The notes beneath the pieces are model-generated. The model had not been told where the DNA came from. It saw only the letters and a list, made by a program, of their open reading frames with translations, and did no database searches. From Dactylonectria macrodidyma (taxonomy: Eukaryota; Ascomycota; Sordariomycetes; Hypocreales; Nectriaceae), in NCBI GenBank assembly GCA_020744425.1, contig JAGMUV010000023.1:62001-126000 (forward strand): a stretch of DNA of 64,000 bases, in the 5' to 3' direction. Each line of letters opens with the position of its first letter. The stretch's first letter is position 1. A program made the position numbers and the translations under genes. Positions 23,526-34,499 of the stretch are shown one piece after another.

Positions 23526-24450
23526 GTTACCAGTGAGCCTATATGGACTGATGCTCCGAGAAGGGGACTAAAATGGTTGCGGGCGCAACATTCGGCGATG
23601 CCAATGACACTCAAAAACCCGACATCAACGAGGGCTGAGAGTAGGCTAACGGTAACAGAGTGTGTCGGCTCTAGGGTTATAGAGGTTGAGACGTAGAATC
23701 CGGACTATACACCATCAATCTTGAATACTGACAGAAGTCAAGTGTCTAGCGATAATTGTAGCGATAGCGGTAATATGATACTCAACGTGGACGACCTAGA
23801 GAGGGGTTCGAGCCGGGCCAGCGGTGCAACACTCGGCAAAGCCGTCTATCTCCACTGCCGAGCGGCTTCTTTCGGTGGAGGAGATGCTGGAATTGAACTG
23901 GGGACATGTGCCAGTGACGTCGTTGAAACTGGATGGATGAAGAGACCGAGTTGATTAAATGCAGACATATACAAATGGCGTTGCGGACAAGTTTACAACG
24001 TCGCTATATAGTACCACTACTGGAAGATCCGATTTGTCTTGTAACCACCGTCCTCAATGGATGCTGTCCGAGCTGACGCTCTTTCGAGATTGTGTGACAT
24101 TGTTCGGACTGGCATTGTGTAACGTAAGCTGTTGACACCGTTTTAGTGGGCTAGCACTGTAGCAGTGCAGATGCGAGATCTACATAGTAAGAGATAGCCC
24201 GATGATCGGCCGTGACTCAGCTTGCGTACCAGTATCAGCCACGTGACAGCGTGTCTGCCTGTGTCGCGTCGTTCTCCACACGTCGCGCCCCTCGCCTAAC
24301 ACTCTCGCTGCTTTGTCAACTTACATACACCCGCCTTTGCCACAAGCCTTGCAATTCGTTGTCGGTGGTTTAAACCACGCGAAGTCGTCCTCTACACAAA
24401 GAACGCCTCATCCATTGCTGTCTCTGGCAGAAAAGCCATGGCTGCCCCGT
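23526..24450. promoter_or_regulatory. Divergent promoter interval, carrier / RAD54
   Basis: 925 bp between start codons. A CACGTG E-box lies at 24241-24246 and CGTCGCG/TCGCGTCG words cluster at 24264-24292, about 160-190 bp before the RAD54 start. The latter resemble degenerate cell-cycle boxes but no exact ACGCGT is present. No RNA gene recognised. Confidence 0.4.
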
Positions 24451-26919
24451 ATGTCAACTTCCAAAGCGATTTATGGGCGTGTCAATCAGACTGACTTGTT
24501 GCCCAGATTGCCCTCCACCTCTACGCCCTCGGGTGGCAAGGGAAGTGCCGTGGGCCGGCAGCGTGTAACCACACCGCAATCCATCGACCGACTCCGGAAG
24601 CCATTCAAGTGTCCTGGTGTTGCTGGAAGAACCCCTGCTAGCGATCGACCCGCCCGAAAGCGACGAAAGGTTGATTATGTTGGCGCCGATGGCGAGACCG
24701 ACGTCGATAAGCCATATAGCAATCAAGATCGACTCGCACTTGCCACACGAGACGCCAACCGATTTCCTGTATTTCAGGCCAAGGACAAAGGGGTCGTTTT
24801 CCGCAAGGCGTTCTCGGTGCCTCTTAAGAACAAGGACAGTACTGCCTACAACCCCAATCGCCCCCCACCTACTCTTGGGCTACGGCAAGGCGCTGTATTC
24901 ATTCCAAAGGCCCTTCATGACCCTAGTGGCGAATTTGCCATTGTGCTTCATGATCCAACCGTGGACGACAAGCCCATTGGTGCCCCCAAGGCGGAACCGG
25001 CGCAGGTCAAAACAGATGCTCCTGCGGACAAGCTTGATGCGCCATTGGTACACAAAAGTCTGGCCGAGATCCTTGGAATCAGGAAGAAGGTGGATAATGA
25101 GTATCCCCGCGTCCCTGTTGTCATCGATCCTAGGCTTGCCAAGATTCTTCGCCCTCATCAAGTCGAAGGTGTCAAGTTCATGTACCGATGTGTGACCGGC
25201 ATGATAGACGAGAAGGCTAATGGTTGTATCATGGCCGATGAGATGGGTCTGGGCAAGACTCTGCAATGCATCAGTCTCATGTGGACCCTACTGAAGCAGT
25301 CACCCGATGCGGGTAAAACCACGATCCAGAAGGCCATCGTTGTTTGCCCTGCCAGTTTGGTCAAGAATTGGGCCAACGAGTTGGTCAAATGGCTTGGCGC
25401 TAACGCGGTCAACCCCTTTGCCATCGATGGAAAGGCTACCAAGGAGGAGCTGACTCGCCAATTGCGCCAATGGGCCATTGCCACCGGTCGGTCCGTGACT
25501 CGTCCAGTCATCATTGTCTCCTATGAAACCCTACGTCTGAATGTAGAGGAGCTCAAACATACCAAAATTGGCTTACTGTTCTGCGACGAGGGCCATCGAC
25601 TAAAGAACAGTGACAGCAACACCTTCAATGCCCTCAACAGTCTCAACGTGTCAAGACGCGTAATCCTCACTGGAACTCCTATTCAGAACGACCTTACGGA
25701 GTACTTTTCTCTCACCAGCTTTGCTAACCCCGACCTTCTCGGAACCCGGCTGGAATTTCGCAAGAGGTTCGAGATCCCGATTCTCCGAGGACGTGACGCA
25801 GATGCGTCGGAGGCCGACCGCAAAAAGGGCGATGAATGTACTGCGGAGTTGCTTGGCGTCGTCAACAAGTTCTTAATTCGCCGCACCAACGACATTCTGT
25901 CCAAATACTTACCTGTGAAGTATGAACACGTGGTGTTCTGCAATTTGGCTCCGTTCCAGCTTGACCTCTACAACTATTTCATCACCAGCCCGGACATTCA
26001 GGCCCTTCTCCGAGGCAAGGGAAGCCAGCCGCTGAAAGCCATCAACATCTTGAAGAAGCTTTGCAATCACCCAGACCTTCTGAACCTGTCGGATGACTTG
26101 CCAGGCTCCGAGGGCTGTTACCCAGATGATTATGTTCCCAAGGAGGCGCGTGGCCGAGACCGTGAAGTCAAGCCATGGTACTCTGGCAAGATGACGGTTC
26201 TGGATCGGATGTTGGCTCGCATCCGTCAGGATACCAATGACAAGATCGTCCTAATTAGCAACTATACCTCAACATTAGACCTCTTTGAGCGACTCTGCCG
26301 CTCTCGCCAATACGGATGTCTCCGGCTCGACGGTACAATGAATGTCAATAAGCGCCAGAAACTGGTCGATCGATTCAACGACCCTGCAGGGGACGAGTTC
26401 GTCTTCTTACTCAGCAGCAAGGCAGGTGGCTGTGGTATCAACCTGATCGGTGCAAATCGTCTCATTCTCTTTGACCCTGACTGGAACCCAGCCGCTGACC
26501 AACAAGCCCTGGCCCGAGTTTGGCGTGACGGTCAAAAAAAGGATTGCTTTGTCTACCGTTTCATTGCGACAGGAACTATTGAGGAAAAAATCTTTCAGCG
26601 CCAATCACATAAACAAAGTCTCTCCTCCTGTGTCGTCGACTCAGCAGAGGATGTCGAACGGCATTTCTCGCTGGATAGTCTCCGCGAACTTTTCCAGTAT
26701 CGCCCAGACACCAAAAGCGACACGCACGAAACATTCAAGTGCAAACGATGCAAGCCAGATGGCAAGCAGTACATCAAAGCACCGGCTATGCTGTATGGAG
26801 ACACCAGCACTTGGAATCATTTCGTCAATGAAGGGTTGAAGCCTATTCAGGACTTGTTATTACGCCAGGAGTGTGGAGAACCAGATGTATCTGCAGTGTT
26901 CCAGTACATATCCCATTGA
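24451..26919 (+). CDS. RAD54: DNA repair and recombination translocase Rad54
   Basis: Intronless gene, 822 residues from the ATG at 24451 (MSTSKAIYGRVNQ). The frame is open further upstream but has no earlier ATG. It is a Swi2/Snf2 ATPase with motif I DEMGLGKT (263-270), motif II DEGHRLKN (379-386), TGTPIQND, and motif VI ARVWRDGQKKDCFVYRF. The RAD54-specific N-terminal block RLRKPFKCPGVAGRTP and the C-terminal cysteine pair FKCKRCKP are both present. Rad54 binds Rad51 filaments and drives strand invasion and branch migration in homologous recombination. A short upstream reading frame starts at 24438 and overlaps the main start (see findings). Yeast RAD54 is about 900 residues; the fungal length here is typical. 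Confidence 0.95.
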   Translation: MSTSKAIYGRVNQTDLLPRLPSTSTPSGGKGSAVGRQRVTTPQSIDRLRKPFKCPGVAGRTPASDRPARKRRKVDYVGADGETDVDKPYSNQDRLALATRDANRFPVFQAKDKGVVFRKAFSVPLKNKDSTAYNPNRPPPTLGLRQGAVFIPKALHDPSGEFAIVLHDPTVDDKPIGAPKAEPAQVKTDAPADKLDAPLVHKSLAEILGIRKKVDNEYPRVPVVIDPRLAKILRPHQVEGVKFMYRCVTGMIDEKANGCIMADEMGLGKTLQCISLMWTLLKQSPDAGKTTIQKAIVVCPASLVKNWANELVKWLGANAVNPFAIDGKATKEELTRQLRQWAIATGRSVTRPVIIVSYETLRLNVEELKHTKIGLLFCDEGHRLKNSDSNTFNALNSLNVSRRVILTGTPIQNDLTEYFSLTSFANPDLLGTRLEFRKRFEIPILRGRDADASEADRKKGDECTAELLGVVNKFLIRRTNDILSKYLPVKYEHVVFCNLAPFQLDLYNYFITSPDIQALLRGKGSQPLKAINILKKLCNHPDLLNLSDDLPGSEGCYPDDYVPKEARGRDREVKPWYSGKMTVLDRMLARIRQDTNDKIVLISNYTSTLDLFERLCRSRQYGCLRLDGTMNVNKRQKLVDRFNDPAGDEFVFLLSSKAGGCGINLIGANRLILFDPDWNPAADQQALARVWRDGQKKDCFVYRFIATGTIEEKIFQRQSHKQSLSSCVVDSAEDVERHFSLDSLRELFQYRPDTKSDTHETFKCKRCKPDGKQYIKAPAMLYGDTSTWNHFVNEGLKPIQDLLLRQECGEPDVSAVFQYISH

Positions 26920-27503
26920 AGCGACCAAGCCTGTTTCTGTAGACTACGAGTATGATGGATGAAGCATGGGACGTGGGAGGCGTTCAAGGGCTTTTTTTGC
27001 TTGCGTGCATGGCAGGAAGCCCTGATGGAGCTTAGGAGTGGTGGCACCACAAGTTACGGCGTTATTAGCTTCTTAGACTCGATATACACTCAATATTCGG
27101 CTTGCTTGCATGTTGGTGGCAAAACTATCACCACAATTCAATCTCAATAAGGCATTTATAACTACATACTATGTCATCTAGAACTGTCTCAATTCTCGTC
27201 GGGTAGATCATGCCAGTCACCACACACCAGCACACTTACAGCTACAAGCTACCTACCTACCTACCTTAAGGTAGGTACGAACGACTCTACCTAGGTACCT
27301 ACCTATCAGAGTTTAACACAGTGCATGACGCTCCAAGCACGGTATAAAACACTGTACATAATTGCAAATCTCTGTCACCATAGCTTGCCATACACCTTTT
27401 CCTCTCGACAAATCAAGGCATCTTATCAACGACTTAAATAATTTATCCTCAGTCGCCCTGACCTAATCAAATTTTCCCTTCTACTCGAACAAGCATCTCA
27501 AAC
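26920..27503 (+). promoter_or_regulatory. Upstream region of the RSA3-like gene with a 20 bp palindrome
   Basis: A perfect palindrome, TACCTACCTTAAGGTAGGTA, lies at 27258-27277, extended on its left by further CCTA repeats, and CCTAGGTACCTACCTA follows at 27290-27305. A C/T-rich leader precedes the ATG at 27504. Such tracts often mark fungal promoters; no factor is assigned. Confidence 0.45.
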
Positions 27504-27737
27504 ATGTCCGAAAAGACCGACAACCAGCGGGAGGCAGAGTTCTCGTCGTACTATCTGCAGCGCACTACGCAGGAACTTTCTGAGGATCTCGACAAGGTCC
27601 GCACAGCCGATGACTTCAAGGCTGACTCCATTCCTTTCCTCGTCCATGCTCTTCAACAAGGCACCGGTCTTTTCTCGAAGGAGGATCAGAAACGTGTGGT
27701 GACGGCTTCAAAGGCTGGGAAGGGAGATGATGCTTGA
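27504..27737 (+). CDS. RSA3: Small ribosome-assembly Rsa3-domain protein
   Basis: A single exon of 77 residues. Almost the whole protein is the Rsa3 domain: EFSSYYLQRTTQELSEDLDK, then VRTADDFKADSIPFLVHALQ and GTGLFSKEDQKRVV. Rsa3 is a nucleolar factor needed for early steps of 60S ribosomal subunit assembly. The usual acidic N-terminal extension of longer family members is missing, leaving about ten residues before the domain. The sequence upstream looks like a C/T-rich leader rather than coding DNA, so the short form is probably real. The gene stands alone, downstream of RAD54 in the same direction. Confidence 0.75.
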   Translation: MSEKTDNQREAEFSSYYLQRTTQELSEDLDKVRTADDFKADSIPFLVHALQQGTGLFSKEDQKRVVTASKAGKGDDA

Positions 27738-27739
27738 AT

Positions 27740-28290
27740 GGGTCGACTTGTGACCGACGATGAGGCAAGATTCAACCTATCTCAGGGCGTGTCTTCGGCG
27801 TTGGAAACTTCACCGAGCTTCCGTCAAACTCGAATAATTCTCGTCGGCTAGCCCATCGATAACTTGGCACGGCCATGCGCATCTTGACTTACCTTAGGTG
27901 TGAAGGAACAGCCATGTGCGCCAGCAGACTATACTTCATATGGCCCCCAGAATGGAACCGAACTGATACCAAAAGCTGCGACTAGTAATGAGGATGGTGC
28001 TCATTTTTGGGGGTTTGGATCGTGGTATGGTACCTCAATTTGTGTTGCCTGAGATAAACGGGCTGGGCTGTCAACAAAGTTGCAGTAACCGAATGTCAGT
28101 TTAGAAGCGGCAGCTGAGGATCATGTGCAAATTTCTGTACAAGCCACATTGATATATAATGAAATTCAGATTTATGTCGAATAAACTTCTGCTGCGTAAC
28201 TGTTTGTAGGGGCTGCAAGCAAAAGTTTGGCTTGAGCGTCCGCTTCACGGTGGGTGGGCAGTGATTAGTCGAGCTCATCCTGCTCACCAT
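27740..28290. other. 3' flank, no gene
   Basis: Short open frames only. It includes the downstream region of the RSA3-like gene and no recognisable repeat. Confidence 0.35.
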
Positions 28291-28294
28291 GCCT

Positions 28295-28740
28295 TAGTAG
28301 TTTTCGGGTGTCGCGCATATTTGCATGACATGCACACGGCCTTTGTAGGTGATATTGACCTTCATCTCGCAGCTGGATCTGAAGGCTAGGTAGATCTGAT
28401 GACACCTTTGAAGTCCCTTCCCCACAATTGTAGTCTTGATTTCAGCGTCTGAGGCTTTGATGTGTGAGGAAGTATGACACTAAATGGTTTGGACTTACAT
28501 CAAAGAGCTCATTGGCTTGCTGGAAGCGATTGGGCAGTCAAATACCATGAGAGAAAGTGCAAAGAACACCAGGGAGTGTCGCGGCGCGTATACTTTGTAG
28601 TCCTAGTGGTCAAGCAGTAATAAATCCTGGGCAAATTGTTAGAAAGCTGCTTTCTTCCTGCACACAAAAATGAAGAGGAGACTGTTTCGGCAGCTTCGGA
28701 TGACGTCGCATGGGTTTCTGTCAACTGTCCAGAATCCATG
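28295..28740 (-). pseudogene. Possible decayed small gene, unrecognised
   Basis: Two coding-like minus-strand stretches face each other across a plausible intron. The upstream one reads YKVYAPRHSLVFFALSLMVF, followed by a GTAAGT donor near 28496. The downstream one reads RCHQIYLAFRSSCEMKVNIT and ends at a stop near 28295. An AG acceptor near 28430 keeps one frame across the junction, but that frame and the upstream stretch do not agree cleanly. A further open stretch from an ATG at 28739 (MDSGQLTETHATSSEAAETV) could be its beginning. The words recall a BTB-type fold, but the match is too weak to name. Treat it as a candidate gene or relic only. Confidence 0.28.
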
Positions 28741-31167
28741 ATGGGTGGGTGGGGATTGAAGAACGACGACTGACGAGTCCCACGGCTTCTTCATGGCATC
28801 GACGGATGGTCATCAGGTACAATTGTCCAAGTGCAGTCACTTGCAATAAGCCACCCGGGAATAACACGGTTCTAAAAACGCCGATGTTTCTTCATAATTG
28901 GTTTCCACACTTATTGTTGGGCAGCGACTGGCTTGGTCGTGGATGTGGTGATAACCTCGTTACCCGCTAAATGTGACCCTCCACAAGCGGCGACAATGTC
29001 GGCTGAGTTGGCGGAGCGAACACGAAAAAGGAAGATGAACAAGCGACAGCTATTCTTTTTTTTGGTCTGTTCATTTTTGATCTTAAAGAAGTCTTTTAAT
29101 CAGACACAGGACGCCGCTTTCAATGCGGCTTGAGGACAACTATCAGGAAGACGTCTACTGAGACACGCAGATGCTCATATTTAAAGAAACGGTGGGCTGG
29201 CAACATGGAAGAACATGCTAGGCGAACGGGCGTATCCTTACCCTCTCAACGTTCCCTTGGCAATAGTTGATCGGTCCATGGCAATGAGGTTCCAAAATCA
29301 CCAGGTTTCCCGGCGCTCATCATCCTGTTCATTCCTACAGGAGTCGTACGACATGACGGGTGTTGACTTGCATCATCGGTCTCCGGTCAAAGGCCGAAAA
29401 CATCGAGCCCGGAACATTCGGACAAGTCGAGTTGGAGATGGGCCATTTAATGCACTATCCGGCACGTTGTTGGCGCCTTGGCGTCTTGGTGTTTTGGCAC
29501 AGCACGACAAAAGCCGCAAGTACTACGTAGCACGCATTGAATAATCACATCTGGGCATCGAAAAGCTAGGCGGCATCTTCTGATCCTCCGGCCTTTCCTC
29601 ATCATAAGCGGAGCCAGCCGGCAGCGGCATCTCCATTTCAGCCACCAAGGGCCGAGCGAGGCGGCCGAAAGCGGGGGCATGCCGACCGTCCATCCAAATA
29701 TAATTTTTTTTTTCGCCTACTCCGGCATTTCCGTGCTTCAGCGTGGATGTCTAGAAAGACTCTGAACCCAGAGCCATTGGCAGAAGGATGAGACGTCATT
29801 GTGTAATTAACGCCACCGTGCTGCGCAGTACAAAATCGATACGACTGCCGCTTAGTACTCCACACTTCTCGGGTCGGGATGGTCAAGGTGCCAGAATGAA
29901 TCCTGGCAAATGCATGTAGAGTCATGCTTAAGAATCCGCCGACTGGGTTCAAGGCATTCACCTGACAAACCCGGAGGGGCAACAGCACACCTTCTTGCTG
30001 ATTCGTCACATGCACCATGGACTCGTGGAGGGCTGGGAAACCGAACCAAGCAGAGGACCCCGCCGCTATCTGATTCGATAACAGACGAACTATGCTGTAC
30101 CGGAGGTTTCCTTTCTGGTTTAGCTTGTCGTCGTCGAAGATGTGCTCATATGGTACTTGCGCGGAGCATGGTTTGGTAGAGGGACGAGTGGATGTGATAT
30201 AGGTAAGTGACGATTTGTTGCCGCGTGTTGCGTGTCCACTTACAATGGGAAACGACCACCAAACCATGGCTGTCTATCCAGCCACACAAGACCCGGCCAT
30301 TTGGCAAAAGATACTCTGCCAGCTTCCATGCCAAGAGCCATTCGATCCCACCTGCTCCGTGGCGGCAGGCGGGAACCGGCACTTGCCCATCCGCAAAATC
30401 CATGCCACCAATCCGTCCATTTTAAGCCCATAGATTTTGATCCCTCGAACCCATCGATGATGTAGCAGTGGGGAAAGGCGGCCGTAATCCGAGAACTCTT
30501 CGTTTGGACGTACCTCTTCTACAGCCCAGACAACGCGCTCTTGACCGGTACTCACTATTCTCTACTCATTAGCTACCCTCCAAGATCTCTCACTCTCTAT
30601 TATGCGCCTTGATGCCGTGGCGCTCCGACATGATATGGGGAGCCACATGAAGTCATGTCTGCGTAGGTGTTGTATCCCCCATCCTAGTCTTCGTGCCCTT
30701 GACTCCTCTCTGTTGGTTGCCATTCCCTAGTCGTCTGCAATCACTAGTCAGGCGCGTCCCTGAAGTCTCCGAACCCTGCCGAGTCGAGTCAACCATTCCG
30801 CATTCCCAATCGATACCATCCCCACCAACCCACCTAGTAACCCGCCTGGTGACCTGGTCCGTCTGCCAACCCTTTATACCGCGTTCGCTGACCGCATCTT
30901 GGAAGCTATTCGGAAGCTTCGGATGGTCGAGAAATCCATTCTCTGCCTTTTGCCTACTGCTCTGTGGCTCCTTTCCCGAAAATCCGTAGCACAGGCCCAC
31001 CTCTCCGTGAACCCTCCATGAACTCTCGATGCCTTCACTGTCGGGTTAAAAGGCGTCGTCGCCACCTTTTTTTTATTCTAAAATAGCTGCCGTGGTATTC
31101 CTCACATGTATTTTGCCATAACGTATTGCGTGTTTGTTCCGCACATTATCGGATAACATCACTCTCC
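28741..31167. other. Gene-poor interval upstream of the YTP1-like gene
   Basis: About 2.4 kb with overlapping open frames up to 209 codons (minus strand 29638-30267) but no family motif, no consistent splice structure and no clear codon bias. A poly-T run lies at 29052-29063. From about 30600 the plus strand becomes C/T-rich, as expected for the promoter and leader of the next gene. Confidence 0.35.
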
Positions 31168-33191
31168 ATGGCTTTGAATCTAGCGCTTCCACGCACCTCC
31201 GGCGTCCTTGTAATTGCACTTGCGTTTCTCCCACTCATTCTCGCCCACGGTAGCGGTTATGATGAAAGCGAAACGAGCGGCCATGGAAATGAACACTCTG
31301 AATACAACAAGATTAAGACCGATGCCGAGTATCCTCCAACATACTTCGCCCATATCGATCATGTTAGTGTCATATACGCCCACATCGTCATCATGGCCCT
31401 GGCCTGGGTTTTCGTTTTGCCTGTCGGTAAGCTTAATTAGCTAGAAACCCAAGTTTTGGATGACCTACTAATATGAAAATTTCCCTCCTCCATAGCCGTA
31501 ATGCTCTCGTTGGCGAGGTCTCGATACACCCTCGCACTGCAATTTGTATTCCTGGCCACAAATGCCGTCGGTCTCTTTGTGGGCGCAATTTACAATGCTC
31601 AAACACCGGATCTCTACCCAAACAATGCTCATCACAACTTGGGATGGGTCGTCACTTGGATTGTCGTTGCTCAAGTCCTCGTCAGTGCGATTGGATGGGT
31701 TGCCGGAGCCGTGGCGCGAACTATGAAACACTCGGACAGAAGCAATCAGGCGTTTCTATCCGTCTCAACCAACACATCTCACGAGAATCGATACCGAATG
31801 CACGAAAACTATCGAGCTTCCGACCCCTACCGGCTATCGGGTGATAGTGGCCAAGATGCTGAGACCACCACGGAATCGGTGCGTCACAGCTCCGCTTCCA
31901 CCCTCTATGGGGCGGATGATACCCCACTGCAGGGTCCCAACAAAGAGTACGACGAGGAAGACGAGGACTTAGAGTCGATGCTACTCTCTTCTCAAACTCC
32001 AAAGACTACCCTTGGGCGCCAAGCTGCCAGGGTTGTTGCCTCGCGAGTTTGGATCTATCTAAATATCGGAAGCCAAGTCATTGACCGCGCCATTCTTCCA
32101 TTGGGGTTTGTTTCCCTCACTAGCGGCATTGTCACTTTCGGTCGGTTCTTTGTAAGCTGTGACTCCGACCTGATCGTAGCGTCGTATCATATACTAATAT
32201 TCACTGCTACAGGAGGGGACTGAGATCTTTAACGGACTTGCGCATTGGGTCAAGGGCGGCGTGTTTTTCTGGCTGGGACTCTTCACACTGAGTCGTTGGT
32301 CCGGCAGTTTCGCCGAAGTGGGCTGGGCTTGGAACGTTCGACCCCAGAAATCTGTTCGCAAATGGAAGCCCTCAGCTGAATTCGTTGAGAGCGCTTTGAT
32401 CTTTTTTTACGGTTCCGTTAACATTTTCCTCGAACACCTTAGCGGCTGGGGAGGTAAATGGACAGCTCAGGACATGGAGCACGTTTCCATCACAGTCCTC
32501 TTCATTGGTGGCGGATTGGTGAGTGATGAAAATTCTATAAGTTTAAGATCATGTCGATGTATGTCCAAAGTAACTCACAGAGAATCATGGTAGTGCGGCA
32601 TGCTCGTTGAATCGACCCGAATTCGGGATCTGCTCAACACGACAATCGACAAATCTGAAACTAATCACTCTTACGTCGATGAGGAAGCTGATCAATCATT
32701 CCCACCAGAGACCTATGAGTTCTCCTTGAACCCTATCCCCGCGTTGGTCATTCTGCTTCTGGGGATCATGATGAGCTCTCATACCCAAAACACGATGATA
32801 TCGAGCATGGTTCACAAGCAATGGGGCAACCTCTTGCTGGGCGCATCTTTGGCCAGAGGAATGACATACTTGCTCATGTTCCTCAAGCCCCCAAAATCCA
32901 TTCTTCCATCTCGACCTCCCACAGAACTTCTTGCTTCCTTTGGGTTGATTTCAGGAGGCATTATCTTCATGGCAAGCGTAAGTTGCTGATACATTAATAC
33001 CAATGCAGTAGTATTCTGACAGGTACGTAATATAGGCCGGCGATACAGTTCGGGGAATGATTCACTACGATTTGGATGCCATGTTCATGTACACCGTCAC
33101 GATGGGCTTGGTCGGGTTGTTAATGGCTTGGGAGGTCATCGTGCTCGCCATTAAGGGATGGGCTGTTCGCCGAGAGCGCTGCCGTGAGTGA
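31168..33191 (+). CDS. YTP1-like multi-pass membrane protein
   Basis: Five exons (31168-31426, 31496-32151, 32213-32518, 32594-32977, 33036-33191) give 586 residues. A signal-peptide-like start (MALNLALPRTSGVLVIALAF) precedes a His/Glu-rich lumenal segment. The first hydrophobic unit, with FAHIDHVSVIYAHIVIMALA, is the DUF2427-type N-terminal domain; the remainder, with HWVKGGVFFWLGLFTLSRW and NIFLEHLSGWGGKWTAQDME, matches the Ytp1 domain. A charged linker (about 170-255) joins them. Yeast Ytp1 is a membrane protein of unknown function with weak similarity to mitochondrial electron transporters. All introns are 58-75 nt, GT-AG, and keep frame. Confidence 0.88.
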
Positions 33192-33623
33192 AATCGCGCC
33201 GTATGAGTCTAAGCTCGGTGTTTGACTTATGAGATGCTTGATCGTGGGATTAATGGGCGCTTTTTCATGGCGTTGAGCGTGTTTAGGATACCCATCATGA
33301 AGGGGCCGACTGTAGTGCACACATAGTGCAATTTTACGTATTTACGACATATCATATTAGTAGCTGCGCCCCGATATGCTTCTCAATTTCGATCCGCTAA
33401 GTCGTGGTCCTTTTATACTAATTTATAGCATACAATGACTAGTTCACAGCCTTTTATCTCCCCATGACCTCTTAGCACACTGTAATGGCACTTCGTTTTC
33501 TCTTGTTCATTGTAGGCGCGGCTGTTTAGGAGCTTCATGTCTGCGATTGTCATTATTGCAGATACACATCATCTTCTCATGGTTTCATTACGTCGAAGCT
33601 GATACTGTAACCAAACAAAGTCG
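33192..33623. other. Convergent 3' intergenic region
   Basis: Between the YTP1-like and LACTB2-like stops. No gene or repeat is visible. Confidence 0.4.
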
Positions 33624-34499
33624 TCAGAGGGACGAACGTCCCCCTGTAACAAGCAGCCATTTGTCTCCCCGCTGCGAAACACGACCTTCGCCTTCAAGCT
33701 TATGCAGAATTTGATTCACGCCACCACAGGCCGCTTGATGAAGACTCTCAGGCACGTCCTTGTAGATGACCTTGACCAACTCCATAGCAGTCCAGGTTGG
33801 CACCGGGGCTTCTGGTGCGGGATTAGCCGTCCCATCACCGGACCGGAGCGCCAAGGTCTGGACGACTTGATCCTCCCGCTGCCGTCTGTGAGCAATGTAT
33901 TCAAATATCTTGGCCGGTCCGTCCTCAATGACGGGACCATGTCCGGGATAAGCCCGGCCCTTGAACATGGGTTGCATCTGTTCCAGGCTCCGCAAGTATA
34001 CGGCCATGTTTTCAAACACGGCAGTGCCTTGGCCAAGAACATTATCAGCAGTGAACATGGCGTCTTCCTCTTTCAGGATGAAAACGACGTGGTCGGTGGT
34101 GTGGCCGGGAGTGTGAGACGCCGTCAAACTGGCACCCTCAACGCAGAACTGTTGGCCGTCTGTAATATCGAGCTGGCCCGGATCCGGATCGTTCTTGTAG
34201 ACGCTGGTTTGTGGAGAGAAGTCGAGGAGATCCTTGATGCCGCCGGTATGATCACCATGCCAGTGTGTGACTAGCGCTGTGTCGATGATAGCATTCTCTT
34301 GCTCGAGTGTGCTTTTGATGCTCGAGATCCAGGCTTTCCGGCCCTCTCCAGTATCAATAAGGATGCGTCGACGCCCGGTACCGAGTAAATAGGTATTGGT
34401 GCCTTGCAGTGTGAACTTTCCCGGGTTTCCGCCGAGAATGCGAATACATGCGGGGCTGAGACGCTCAACGGCGGGAAGAGCGATGAGCTGCGCAGCCAT
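33624..34499 (-). CDS. Metallo-beta-lactamase fold hydrolase, LACTB2-like
   Basis: Single exon, 291 residues. The metal-binding signature THWHGDHTGG (His79, His81, Asp83, His84) is intact, with the further ligands in SHTPGHTTDH (His133), TADN and YPGHGPV. A winged-helix-like C-terminus (LHKLEGEGRVSQRGDKW) is characteristic of the LACTB2 group, whose human member is a mitochondrial endoribonuclease. Fungal relatives also include thioesterase-like enzymes of polyketide clusters, but no polyketide synthase is nearby, so a housekeeping role is more likely. There is no obvious mitochondrial leader. Divergent from UBP8 over 1.6 kb. Confidence 0.88.
   Translation of the reverse strand: MAAQLIALPAVERLSPACIRILGGNPGKFTLQGTNTYLLGTGRRRILIDTGEGRKAWISSIKSTLEQENAIIDTALVTHWHGDHTGGIKDLLDFSPQTSVYKNDPDPGQLDITDGQQFCVEGASLTASHTPGHTTDHVVFILKEEDAMFTADNVLGQGTAVFENMAVYLRSLEQMQPMFKGRAYPGHGPVIEDGPAKIFEYIAHRRQREDQVVQTLALRSGDGTANPAPEAPVPTWTAMELVKVIYKDVPESLHQAACGGVNQILHKLEGEGRVSQRGDKWLLVTGGRSSL

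Noticed and set aside
23810..23905. Possible tRNA T-arm (GTTCAATTCC on the minus strand) upstream of RAD54
   Set aside because: No complementary acceptor or anticodon arm could be found.
29638..30267. 209-codon minus-strand open frame
   Set aside because: No recognisable domain, and overlapping frames on both strands look equally plausible; kept only as part of a gene-poor interval.
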